Source: Nitrosomonas oligotropha (GTDB lineage Bacteria; Pseudomonadota; Gammaproteobacteria; Burkholderiales; Nitrosomonadaceae). Taken from it: a stretch of 64,000 nucleotides of DNA. The notes under the pieces are model-generated. The model did no database searches. It saw nothing but the letters and a program-made list of their open reading frames with translations, and had not been told where the DNA came from. The DNA lies in assembly GCF_900106555.1 (NCBI RefSeq), contig NZ_FNOE01000009.1:47410-111409 (forward strand), given 5' to 3'. The position numbers and the translations under genes were made by a program. This document shows positions 48,044 to 56,476 of the stretch, piece by piece (positions within the stretch are counted from its first letter, which is position 1; each line of letters starts with the position of its first letter).

Positions 48044-49413
48044 CTACCCAGCGTCTTTTTCACGACGTCGCCCAGTGTTGCCCGCAGCTCTTTCTCTTGT
48101 GCCGCGGAAGCATTTTCCAGCTTGCTTTCGATTTCCCTCAACTGCGGCACCAGCTTGGCATGGACCATATCGTAAAACTCGGGGATCGGTTTGCGCAGGT
48201 AGTACGGCTGCAAAACTTCCACCAGCAAACGGCAGTAAATCGGCCAGACATGCCAGTAGCGCTGCCCGAGGAAACAGTTACCCGCCGCTACCGAGGATCG
48301 GCTGAACACCGGCGTGTCATAGGGATCATGCACCGAATCGGCATAGTCATGCGCCTCACGCGCGGAAACCTTACCGGATCCATCCGTATCGGGATTGGAT
48401 GCCAACGCGCCTCCATACGGCGTATGCCCTGCCATCGCAGCAATCCAGTCGCGTGCAAACGGGTCGAATTGCGCACCGCCGATGGAATTGTTCGCTTCCA
48501 GACAGGCGGACGAAACGCTGGTGTAGGCTGCGGTTGATTTCGCCAGGATCGGCGCGTTAAAACCGCCGGCATGGCACTGCTCCATCATCACCATCATGCA
48601 ATAGTGTTTGGGCAGGGTCGCCAGCGTATCGGCAAAATCCGAGGCTAGATAATCCGCTCCGCTATAAGTACAGAGATAGGACTGTGACCCATTATGACCG
48701 CCGTGATTGTTGGTATGGATCAACAGCAGATCGTCCGGTTTCAATTTTGCCTTGAGTGTATTGAAAACCGTATCCAGATCGACTTTTGTTCCCTTGCCGT
48801 TGACCGGCATCCGATAGGCGGAACTGTCCCCCGGCCAACTCACCACCGGGTGTGGATTGCCGCTGTAGTTAATCGTGCCGTCGTAATTCAGCACGAAGAT
48901 ATTCGCGGCGGGAAAGCCATAAATATCGCGCAAAGTACGGTAGAGAAACTCCAGATCGTTGGTGTGCCGGTTGTTTGAAGCACCCGAGAACAACACCGCG
49001 TAACGCTGGCCTTTCGTCCAACGGATCGGACAGCGCAGCCACGGCAGAACGGGATAATAAATTTCAGGTTCGGCGATCTTGATGGGCGTATGAAACGCTT
49101 GAAAAGTGTTGGGAACATCGGCTGTCATATAAGGTGGAAACTGAGCGCTCACCTCATTGTACAAATCACCGGTTTCCGCATCGTGCAATAAATAGCGGCA
49201 CGGATGCGACCAGTTATATTGCGGCGCGTCATCCGCGAACACCATGATGGAATTGCGCTCCATGACGATGCGCTGCTTATACGCCAGCACAGCTTCACCC
49301 TTTTTGAGCACTTGGTTTTCGATATGGAGATTGGTGTTTCGCGCAGCTCTCCAAGACAGATTACTGACGATACCGGATTTAATTTTGCTGATTAATGCAG
49401 AATCTCTTGCCAT
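48040..49413 (-). CDS. Caspase-like (clan CD, C13-type) cysteine protease with EF-hand
   Basis: 457 aa. An N-terminal domain (~1-110) is followed by a caspase/legumain-type fold (~130-335). The catalytic His is in HTNNHGGHNG (His237) and the nucleophile in MMEQCHAGGF (Cys280), each at the end of a hydrophobic strand as in clan CD. Residues 342-353 read DTDGSGKVSARE, a complete EF-hand loop, so Ca2+ may control activity. No signal peptide, so it is cytosolic. It is the first gene of the co-directional CIS block and overlaps the next gene by 4 bp. It may process CIS parts or mediate regulated cell death; neither is shown by sequence. Confidence 0.85.
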   Translation of the reverse strand: MARDSALISKIKSGIVSNLSWRAARNTNLHIENQVLKKGEAVLAYKQRIVMERNSIMVFADDAPQYNWSHPCRYLLHDAETGDLYNEVSAQFPPYMTADVPNTFQAFHTPIKIAEPEIYYPVLPWLRCPIRWTKGQRYAVLFSGASNNRHTNDLEFLYRTLRDIYGFPAANIFVLNYDGTINYSGNPHPVVSWPGDSSAYRMPVNGKGTKVDLDTVFNTLKAKLKPDDLLLIHTNNHGGHNGSQSYLCTYSGADYLASDFADTLATLPKHYCMMVMMEQCHAGGFNAPILAKSTAAYTSVSSACLEANNSIGGAQFDPFARDWIAAMAGHTPYGGALASNPDTDGSGKVSAREAHDYADSVHDPYDTPVFSRSSVAAGNCFLGQRYWHVWPIYCRLLVEVLQPYYLRKPIPEFYDMVHAKLVPQLREIESKLENASAAQEKELRATLGDVVKKTLGR

Positions 49414-49694
49414 GATGTGCCTCCCGTGGATAGAAAAAATAAAGCTACTTTTTCATGAGAAATGAACGCACTAAGAAAGAGTTTGATGATCCGCCAACAA
49501 CAGAATTGATCAATCAAAACTCTATTCCAGTGTGATCCAATCAACACAAGAAAACAAGACATTTTGATCCAATCCTTTACTGCGTGCGGCTATGAGCTGG
49601 AGCGTAAGAATCGGCGTTTAAGCGGACTAACGAAACCTAGCAGCTGATGCCAGCTACCCAGCTGGCATTAAAAACAGGGCTTCATCCATTCATC
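49414..49694. other. Intergenic region upstream of the CIS block
   Basis: No gene seen in 281 bp. It should hold the promoter of the caspase-like operon. A perfect 9-bp stem (ATGCCAGCT/AGCTGGCAT, 4-nt loop) at 49647-49668 lies just downstream of the PII-like gene on the minus strand. It lacks a U tract but may help end that transcript. Confidence 0.45.
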
Positions 49695-50000
49695 TCATCC
49701 TGGCATTTGTGCACGACAATTTGAAACCAGGCACATACCACCAAAGCCTTTCATGGCCACGCCGAGTTCATTCAGCACTTTCTGCGCCCTGTCTTCTTTG
49801 CAAGCGAGAATGATCACAATGTTTTCATCGGTTATCAGAACATCATCGGGATTGCGGATACCCCGCGATCCGATACCGCCGACATTCTTGAAAAAGGTAT
49901 ATCCGCTGACTTCGGTTCTTTCCAGCAATTCCGTCAACTGATCGACATACTCCGCTCCAATTACGATTTCGAATCTTTTCATTACTATCGAATTATCCAT
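49695..50000 (-). CDS. PII-like (SbtB/CPII-type) signalling protein
   Basis: 101 aa. A strong GGAGAGGAG ribosome-binding site supports the start at 50000. The pattern MKRFEIVIGAEYVDQLTELL, a T-loop-like VGGIGSRGIRNPDD, ENIVIILACKEDRAQKVLNE and a C-terminal GGMCLVSNC fits the PII superfamily fold. The C-terminal Cys pair (CX4C) recalls the redox- or ligand-sensing tail of carbon-type PII proteins. The uridylylation Tyr of classical GlnB is not evident. Its partner is unknown; the upstream small membrane protein is a candidate. Confidence 0.65.
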   Translation of the reverse strand: MDNSIVMKRFEIVIGAEYVDQLTELLERTEVSGYTFFKNVGGIGSRGIRNPDDVLITDENIVIILACKEDRAQKVLNELGVAMKGFGGMCLVSNCRAQMPG

Positions 50001-50046
50001 TGACTCCTCTCCAAAACTTCAATTAATTATTACTAACTAATCCGGA

Positions 50047-50096
50047 CGCCCCCGTGGGCATATTTCAATGATTTTCCAGGCACAAGCACGGGGGCG
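50047..50096 (-). promoter_or_regulatory. Long stem-loop between the small membrane gene and the PII-like gene
   Basis: CGCCCCCGTG (50047-50056) and CACGGGGGCG (50087-50096) form a perfect 10-bp GC stem with a 30-nt loop. It lies between two co-directional genes and could act as an attenuator, a processing site or a terminator without a U tract. Confidence 0.5.
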
Positions 50097-50110
50097 CAAT
50101 CCACACTCCG

Positions 50111-50311
50111 TTAACCCGAGCTGTTATCTCTTACAGCTTCAAGATGAACAGGACGACCTGTTTCCACCTGGGCAACCTGATAAATCCTGTAGTGTTTCTT
50201 CGTCGCAGACGGCTCTGTAAAAGCGGCCAAGTAAAACGTAATCGTGTAAAGAATCGTGATTGCATAAACTACAACCAGCTGCGGTGCTTTTAATAACTCT
50301 TTAGTTTCCAT
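50111..50311 (-). CDS. Small single-pass membrane protein
   Basis: 66 aa with one membrane helix (LVVVYAITILYTITFYLAAF, ~residues 11-30) and a soluble C-terminal tail (KKHYRIYQVAQVETGRPVHL). The ribosome-binding site AGAGGAA is well placed. No family recognised. It lies 110 bp upstream of the PII-like gene on the same strand, so the tail could be a PII target; this is inference. Confidence 0.65.
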   Translation of the reverse strand: METKELLKAPQLVVVYAITILYTITFYLAAFTEPSATKKHYRIYQVAQVETGRPVHLEAVRDNSSG

Positions 50312-50661
50312 TTATTATTCCTCTTTTAGGTTGTTTACCGGTTATTCATACCAACCGGCAAAAAGCGCATCGCCGGTTCGAATCAATATCCAGGTTAATA
50401 ATACGTTCTTTCAGGTTGACAATAAGACTACTGGCTTATCAACCAATCACCCTCAATTGCAGTGACCAAAGAACAAACAAAATAAGGATCGATATATAAT
50501 AGCCATTTAAATGCAATGAAAAAAACCCTATTAATTAAAGGTACAAAATTAAAGGTACAAATTAAATATCTCACCTTGGGATAGATCATATAGATTGAAT
50601 GTCTTGGTGATAAGTCCAATAAAGCGAAACATTTTGTTTCCGAATTAGATACAATGACACG
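50312..50661. other. AT-rich divergent promoter region
   Basis: 350 bp without a gene between the divergent small membrane gene and the LysR gene. It contains two adjacent 14-bp direct repeats and a 6-bp hairpin (ACCGGC/GCCGGT) near 50357. Promoters for both sides are expected here. Confidence 0.5.
50533..50560. repeat. Two perfect tandem copies of AATTAAAGGTACAA
   Basis: Identical 14-bp units at 50533-50546 and 50547-50560, ~100 bp upstream of the LysR gene. They could be a regulator binding array or a replication-slippage product. Confidence 0.6.
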
Positions 50662-51576
50662 ATGCAAGATCTTAATCTTTTCGTCATATTTGCGCGGGTG
50701 GTAGAAACAGGCAGTTTTGCCGAGGCGGCGCGGCGCATGGATATCTCTCGTTCAGCGGTGAGCAAAGCCGTTGCAAAGCTTGAGAAGGATCTCAGCACCC
50801 GCTTACTGCTCCGCAGCACGCGGCACCTTAGTCTGACCGAAGCAGGCATTGCGCTTTCGGAACATGTGAAACGCATTCTGGAAGAAGCCGAACACGCCGA
50901 GCGAGCCATCAATAGTCTTCATGACGAGCCGCGCGGAACCCTGAAAGTGAGCACGCCAAGCTCATTCGGAACGCGCCATATCGCCCCGGCGCTGCCTTGT
51001 TTTCTCGCGCGCTATCCCGAGATCAAAGTTGACTTAACCATCACCGATCATGCGGGCGATTTGATTGAAGAAGGGTATGACGTGCAAATCCGCGTGACCA
51101 ACGAGCCCGATCCTAATCTGGTAGCACGCAAGATTGCGCCTGTCCGCCGCATATTGTGCGCAACCCCGCAGTATTTTCAACAATGGGGCACACCCCAAAC
51201 TCCGGCGGAACTTGTAAAACACAACTGTCTGGATTGCGCGCTTTCACCCGAACAAGGCTATTGGCGTTTCGACGGGCCGGAAGGCAAGATCAAGGTTCCG
51301 ATCTCCGGAACCCTGCGGATCAACGATAACGATGCACTCGCACAAGCGGTGCTGTATGGATTAGGCATTGCCCTGCTGCCCACGTATACGATTGGCATGG
51401 AACTGCAAAAAGGGCGGTTGCAAATAGCGCTGCCGGACTACTTATCCGTAGAGCGTCATATTTACGCCTGCTATCTCCCCAGCCGGCATTTACCCATAAA
51501 AATACGCGCTTTTATTAATTTCTTAGCAGAACACGTCGGCGACATGCCTTATTGGGACCGGTCTTTAGTAAAATGA
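50662..51576 (+). CDS. LysR-family transcriptional regulator
   Basis: 304 aa. The N-terminal winged helix-turn-helix (LFVIFARVVETGSFAEAARR, ISRSAVSKAVAKLEKDLSTR, LLLRSTRHLSLTEAG) is typical of LysR proteins of the CrgA/DsdC-like subgroup. The effector domain follows from ~90 (GTLKVSTPSSFG) to the end. The target is unknown; the divergent small membrane/PII-like pair across the 350-bp gap is the natural candidate. Confidence 0.93.
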   Translation: MQDLNLFVIFARVVETGSFAEAARRMDISRSAVSKAVAKLEKDLSTRLLLRSTRHLSLTEAGIALSEHVKRILEEAEHAERAINSLHDEPRGTLKVSTPSSFGTRHIAPALPCFLARYPEIKVDLTITDHAGDLIEEGYDVQIRVTNEPDPNLVARKIAPVRRILCATPQYFQQWGTPQTPAELVKHNCLDCALSPEQGYWRFDGPEGKIKVPISGTLRINDNDALAQAVLYGLGIALLPTYTIGMELQKGRLQIALPDYLSVERHIYACYLPSRHLPIKIRAFINFLAEHVGDMPYWDRSLVK

Positions 51577-51776
51577 ACATCGTATTCAATACAAAACTTG
51601 TCAGGTCTTTTTACTTGTATTGTTTGCCGCATTCATTTTTAACTTTATCTGGAAATATAGGATGAGAATTAATTTTGACCACAGTTTTACGACATTGCAT
51701 ATGAGATTATTGGACAGAATGTCTTATATACTGCGTTGGCCGTCACAAACACGCAACCCGTGGGGACAATGCATGT

Positions 51777-52547
51777 ATGAGTAAAGCTGCCACACCACCC
51801 TCCATTTCTGTCACTGCTTTCGATTGCCCTCACTGCGGGGCATTCACAACCCAGCACTGGTACAAGTTGTACGCAAACCAAATTAGCGAGAAAGAGCGAG
51901 TGCCATCATTCCCCGGCGCCAAGACGAGAGATCGAATCACGAAAGCAAAGGAACTGGAAGCAGATCAAAAGGAGCAATTCCTGCTGTCGATCGACAAGAT
52001 CATGTCAGGGCTAGTGCTTCTAGATCGCAATCAGAGCGGCTCCTATGTCTACAACAACATCAGCAATCTTCACTTGAGCGAGTGCTACAACTGCAAGAAG
52101 ATCGCCGTATGGGTACATAAAAATTTGACCTTCCCTGCACAACGAGTTGGTGTACTACCGAACACCGACCTACCCGATGAACTCATAGCTGACTTTGAAG
52201 AAGCCCGCGCAATCGTGGGGAGTTCACCGCGTGGAGCGGCTGCACTTATGCGTTTAGTCGTTCAGAAGCTTTGCGAGCATCTCGGTGAAAAGGGCAAGAA
52301 CATTGACGACGATATCGCAAGCTTGGTGTCGAAAGGTTTAAACCCACTCGTACAGAGAGCACTTGACGTGGTTCGTGTGATTGGAAACGAAGCAGTTCAT
52401 CCCGGAACTATTGATCTCAAGGATGATCGTGACACTGCTTTGCGTCTCTTTGGGCTGGTGAATGCGATCGCCGATCAAATGATCACGCACCCAAAATCCG
52501 TGCAGGAGATTATGACCAGCTTCCTGCCGAAAAGCTGGCAGCCATAG
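51777..52547 (+). CDS. DUF4145-domain protein with zinc-ribbon-like N-terminus
   Basis: 256 aa. Two CxxC knuckles (FDCPHCGAF and SECYNCKKI) suggest a zinc-binding N-terminal part. The C-terminal ~110 residues (SPRGAAALMRLVVQKLCEHL, VIGNEAVHPGTIDLKDDRDT, ALRLFGLVNAIAD) match DUF4145. That domain is found in stand-alone proteins and joined to restriction or defence enzymes; its function is unclear. No partner gene is visible here. Codon use looks less GC-skewed than neighbours, so transfer is possible. Confidence 0.8.
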   Translation: MSKAATPPSISVTAFDCPHCGAFTTQHWYKLYANQISEKERVPSFPGAKTRDRITKAKELEADQKEQFLLSIDKIMSGLVLLDRNQSGSYVYNNISNLHLSECYNCKKIAVWVHKNLTFPAQRVGVLPNTDLPDELIADFEEARAIVGSSPRGAAALMRLVVQKLCEHLGEKGKNIDDDIASLVSKGLNPLVQRALDVVRVIGNEAVHPGTIDLKDDRDTALRLFGLVNAIADQMITHPKSVQEIMTSFLPKSWQP

Positions 52548-52735
52548 AAGCCCGGAACGAGAAGGCTATCAGCACGAAGAAGAAGTGACATCCACTCCCT
52601 CCATCTAGCGGACAGCTACCGACCTGCGATCTCCCGTTGCCATTCATGTCAAACATTAGGCATCGAAATCACGGCTAATGCTGCCTTTGAATTGATGCTT
52701 CATTCTAAGGTTCGGGTTTCATAGCTCCCCAAAAC

Positions 52736-53074
52736 TCACCGCGCATGAATCAATTGACTCGGCGCGGGTATGGTTGAAGTCATTTTCGGCGCAGTCCATT
52801 GCGTGCTCCAGCGCAGAACCGGCATATCCCGGTTCACCGCAGTATGCGTGGTTGCCGCATACCGGTTGCAATCCACGCTTCTACTGGTAATTTCATTGGT
52901 CCATTCTTCGCGGATTTTCTCGGGCGCTAGTGTCGCGACGGTTAGCCGTTCGCATAGTTCGTAGTTGGCTGACCATTGGTTGCGCAATTGCCGCTGCGCA
53001 GGGTCGCCGCCGTAGATCGAATATGAAGCGCAACCGGCCAGCAACAGGATGGGTACGATGAGTAGTGATTTCAT
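52736..53074 (-). CDS. Small lipoprotein of unknown function
   Basis: 112 aa from the ATG at 53074; an in-frame ATG at 53086 is an alternative. Signal with lipobox LLAGC followed by ASYSIYGGDPAQRQLRNQW. The body (YELCERLTVATLAPEKIREE and DCNRYAATT) has conserved-looking Cys residues. Family not identified. The next gene upstream is a broken exported protein on the same strand. Confidence 0.7.
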   Translation of the reverse strand: MKSLLIVPILLLAGCASYSIYGGDPAQRQLRNQWSANYELCERLTVATLAPEKIREEWTNEITSRSVDCNRYAATTHTAVNRDMPVLRWSTQWTAPKMTSTIPAPSQLIHAR

Positions 53075-53107
53075 GATGGTGTGCATAGGAATGTGGTGAT
53101 CCGTTTT

Positions 53108-53498
53108 TTACCAAATCTTGGTGGCCGCAAAAGCCACGCCGTTTGGCAGAGAGCAAACATAATTGGGATTGATCGGACGGCATGATTTCTGGGTCAACGT
53201 TAATGTCGTCGCTGAAGTAAAGATGACATCGGTGACGGCATCGATGTTATCGTTAATCAAACGCGTCAGCCGCACCGTGCCGTCCTTGATGTCCGCCCCA
53301 CGATGCGCCCCAGCGTCGATTGCCGTCGAAATCAGGTGGATTGAGACCGGCAAAAATCAACCGGCCGTTATTCTCCGAGATCATTAAATAACCCGCTTCC
53401 GGCAAATCGTCTATCGTCCAGATACCGTCGTAAGTACCGGCAGCGTGAACCAGTCCGGCAGGCAGGCACAAAAGCAACGCGCCGATGATTTTTTTCAT
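53108..53498 (-). pseudogene. Small exported protein, frameshifted
   Basis: The first frame gives a signal peptide (KKIIGALLLCLPAGLVHA), then AGTYDGIWTIDDLPEAGYLM and RLIFAGLNPPDFDGNRRWG. Around 53306-53309 one G too many in a G4 run moves the frame. The other frame carries DIKDGTVRLTRLINDNIDAV, FTSATTLTLTQKSCRP and VCSLPNGVAFAATKIW before a stop. Removing one G gives a coherent ~129-aa beta-rich secreted protein. Sequencing error and real decay cannot be told apart here. Confidence 0.7.
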
Positions 53499-53542
53499 TG
53501 TCTTCTCTCCTCAATATAAAAACAGAGCCGCGCTCTGGCTAA

Positions 53543-53680
53543 GGAAGTTCTGAAAAAGGTAGCGAGCGATGATCAGGCAAGGCGAAATCAGGTGAGAAAG
53601 CGCAGTTTACATTGAGTAAAGAGCATTTGAACCTGATTTCAACACAGCTTGAACGAGCGCAGTCGTTTTTCAGAACTTCC
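53543..53680. mobile_element. 138-bp MITE with 15-bp terminal inverted repeats
   Basis: GGAAGTTCTGAAAAA at the left end is the exact reverse complement of TTTTTCAGAACTTCC at the right end. Both ends are flanked by CTAA, which fits a 4-bp target duplication. The inside has no gene. The right-hand CTAA overlaps the stop codon of the HerA-like ATPase gene, so the element landed exactly at that gene's end. The parent transposon is not in the window. Confidence 0.8.
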
Positions 53681-55201
53681 CTAACGGCGCTTCTGCCCTA
53701 GGATCGACCCCAGCACCCCGCGAGTAATTTCGCGCGCAATCGACGAGCCAACCGAGCGCGCGGCGCTTTTTGCAAAGGCGTCGAGCACGCTTTCGCGACG
53801 TCCGCCGCGCTTGCCGGACGAACCCAGCAGCAAATCGCCCAGACCGGCCAGAATCCCCTCGTCCGCCGGTTTGCGCAAGCTTCCGGCCGCTGTGGTTTGC
53901 GCTGAATTGCCGTGCGGTTTCTCCGCGCCGCTGCGCGCTTGCAGCAGCTCAAAAGCGCTTTCGCGGTCGATTTCCTGCTCGTAGACACCGGCCACAATCG
54001 ACGACTGCATCAATTCCTTGCGCTCGTCCGCCGTGATCGGGCCGATCTGGCTGACCGGCGGCAATATGAATGCGCGTTCGGTCATGCCGGGCGAGCCGTT
54101 GGCATCGAGGAATGAAACCAGCGCTTCGCCGACGGAAAGTTCGAGAATCGCTTGCTTGACGTTCAACTTTGGATTGGGTCGCATGGTTTCCGCAATGGCA
54201 TTCACCGCTTTCTGGTCGCGCGGCGTGAACGCGCGCAATGCGTGCTGCACACGGTTGCCCAGCTGGCTCAACACCTTCTCGGGAATATCAAAAGGATTCT
54301 GCGCCACGAAATAAATCCCCACTCCTTTGGAGCGGATCAGCCGCACGACTTGCTCGATTTTCTCCAGCAGCGCAGGCGATGCCATGCTGAACAACAAATG
54401 CGCTTCGTCAAAAAAGAACACCAGCTTGGGTTTCTCGCGGTCACCGGTTTCCGGCAGATTTTCGTACAGCTCGGACAGCATCCACAACAAAAAGGAGCTA
54501 TACAAGCGCGGCGAGTTTAGCAATTTATCGGCGGCCAGAATATTGACCACGCCTTTGCCGTCGATGATCTGCATCAAGTCTTCGATATTCAGCATCGGCT
54601 CGCCAAAGAACTTGCCGCCACCCTGCTTCTCGATCTGCAGCAAACCGCGCTGAATCGCGCCGATCGAAGCCGGTGACACGTTGCCGTACTGCGTTTTGAA
54701 TTGATCCGCATTGTCGCCGACAAATTGCAGCAACGCGCGCAAATCCTTCAGATCGAGCAACAATAGACCATGATCGTCGGCGACTTTAAAAACCAACGTG
54801 AGCACGCCTTCCTGCGTTTCATTCAGATTCAGCAAACGCGCCAGCAGCAGCGGCCCCATATCGGAAATCGTCGCCCGCAGCGGATGACCGTTCTCCTGCA
54901 ACACATCCCACAATGTCACCGGAAAGCCTTCCCATTGCGGCACATCCAGTTGCAACGTATCCAAACGCGCTTGCATTTTCCCGGACAGCGTTCCCGCTTT
55001 GCAAATCCCGGTCAAATCCCCCTTGATGTCGGCCATGAATACCGGCACGCCGATATTGGAAAAGCTCTCCGCCAGTTTTTGCAGCGTCACCGTCTTACCG
55101 GTTCCAGTCGCACCGGTAATGCAACCGTGGCGCGTTGCCATCGCGGGCAAAAGCGCCAAGTCCGATTTATTTGTTTTAGCGATAATCAGTGGATCGATCA
55201 T
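53681..55201 (-). CDS. HerA/DUF853-type ATPase (YjgR-like)
   Basis: 506 aa from the ATG at 55201, chosen because the family starts with M-x2-PLxIA; the frame is open to 55252. Walker A GATGTGKT (~29-36), FMADIKGDL, Walker [14 protein letters not shown], and GIYFVAQNP with [20 protein letters not shown] match E. coli YjgR-like DUF853 proteins. The family is related to HerA/FtsK motors; its cellular role is not settled. The last codons abut a MITE. Confidence 0.9.
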   Translation of the reverse strand: MIDPLIIAKTNKSDLALLPAMATRHGCITGATGTGKTVTLQKLAESFSNIGVPVFMADIKGDLTGICKAGTLSGKMQARLDTLQLDVPQWEGFPVTLWDVLQENGHPLRATISDMGPLLLARLLNLNETQEGVLTLVFKVADDHGLLLLDLKDLRALLQFVGDNADQFKTQYGNVSPASIGAIQRGLLQIEKQGGGKFFGEPMLNIEDLMQIIDGKGVVNILAADKLLNSPRLYSSFLLWMLSELYENLPETGDREKPKLVFFFDEAHLLFSMASPALLEKIEQVVRLIRSKGVGIYFVAQNPFDIPEKVLSQLGNRVQHALRAFTPRDQKAVNAIAETMRPNPKLNVKQAILELSVGEALVSFLDANGSPGMTERAFILPPVSQIGPITADERKELMQSSIVAGVYEQEIDRESAFELLQARSGAEKPHGNSAQTTAAGSLRKPADEGILAGLGDLLLGSSGKRGGRRESVLDAFAKSAARSVGSSIAREITRGVLGSILGQKRR

Positions 55202-55360
55202 AGAAGTTCTAGCATTGCGCAAAAATGTACTGAATCCGTGATTGTAAGACAAACCATCGCAAAGGCAATCAAAACATAGCGTATACGCCGCGGTATACTA
55301 TCGTTCCAGCTTGTCACTTTTTCCATTCATCTTAAGAAGATTCCAGGGATTGACCAGCAC

Positions 55361-56359
55361 ATGAATACACAACTCCTCTACGGCGATATCGGCGGCACCA
55401 AAACCATCCTGCAACTGGCTGAAATAGCGGATGGCCGAATACATGAGCGCTGCACACAACGCTACGACAGCACAGCTTTCGCAACCTTTTCCAGCATTCT
55501 CGAAGCATTCCTCAAACAGACCGCCGCACCCAACCCACCCGCAGCAGCCTGTTTTGCCGTAGCGGGGCCTATTGCCGATCAACAGGCAAGATTAACCAAT
55601 TTGCCTTGGCAGATCAGCAGTGCGCACATTGCCCATGCCTTCTCTATTCCATCGGTCAAACTGATCAACGACTTTGAAGCCGTTGCACTGGCTATTGAAA
55701 ATCTACCAGGAATTGACTTGATCACACTGCAAGCCGGACAACCGCATGCGCAGGCGATGCGCGTGGTATTGGGCGCAGGCACGGGAATGGGCGTAGCATG
55801 GCTCACACCGGTCAACAATCGCTACTTTGCATGGCCCACCGAGGCGGGGCATATCGATTTCGCGCCGGTCACTCCGCTGCAAACCGGTTTGCTCGAATGG
55901 TTGCAACAACGCTTCGGGCATGTGTCGGTGGAACGCTTGTTGTCCGGACCCGGCCTGACGAATATTTTTAAATTTCTGCAACAGAACGCAGCGGCATCTC
56001 CAGACTTACCGCCACTCCAGCTTGAAGAAGATAGCGGCGCCATCATCACGGCGCTGGCGCAAACCCAGCAACATCCCATCGCGATCCAGGCGCTGGAATT
56101 ATTTGCCGCGATTTACGGTGCTTATGCGGGCAATCTGGCGCTGGCTGGATTATGCCGCGGCGGTGTTTATATCGCGGGCGGCATCGCGCCGAAAATTATC
56201 GATACACTCAGCGCGGGCGGCTTTATGCATGCGTTTCACGCGAAAGGACGGTTTTCCACACTCATGCGCGAAATTCCGGTGCATATCGTCACCAACCCCG
56301 CAATTGGCTTACTGGGCGCTCGTCAGGAAGCCTTTCGGTTACTCAATAACGGCCCGTAA
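55361..56359 (+). CDS. glk: Glucokinase
   Basis: 332 aa, ROK-independent proteobacterial Glk family. Phosphate-binding GDIGGTKT (8-15), catalytic Asp104 in LINDFEAVA, VVLGAGTGMGVAWL and TEAGHIDFAP are all present. It phosphorylates glucose to glucose-6-phosphate. It lies 117 bp upstream of glgP on the same strand. GlgP releases glucose-1-phosphate and terminal glucose from glycogen, so the pair fits storage-polysaccharide use. Confidence 0.95.
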   Translation: MNTQLLYGDIGGTKTILQLAEIADGRIHERCTQRYDSTAFATFSSILEAFLKQTAAPNPPAAACFAVAGPIADQQARLTNLPWQISSAHIAHAFSIPSVKLINDFEAVALAIENLPGIDLITLQAGQPHAQAMRVVLGAGTGMGVAWLTPVNNRYFAWPTEAGHIDFAPVTPLQTGLLEWLQQRFGHVSVERLLSGPGLTNIFKFLQQNAAASPDLPPLQLEEDSGAIITALAQTQQHPIAIQALELFAAIYGAYAGNLALAGLCRGGVYIAGGIAPKIIDTLSAGGFMHAFHAKGRFSTLMREIPVHIVTNPAIGLLGARQEAFRLLNNGP

Positions 56360-56476
56360 ATTCCCTAAAATCCGCACCCAACGTACCTCGCTAGCGGATT
56401 CCCATCTTCAAATCCAATCAATTAGCCGGTGCTGGGTGTATCATAGCAACGATCATTCTCAGCAAGGAGAGCCTGC

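Noticed and set aside
10396..49413. Integrated prophage or tailocin
   Set aside because: No capsid, terminase, portal, lysis or integrase genes. The AAA+ ATPase, DUF4255 and DUF4157 genes are typical of eCIS, not of phage tails.
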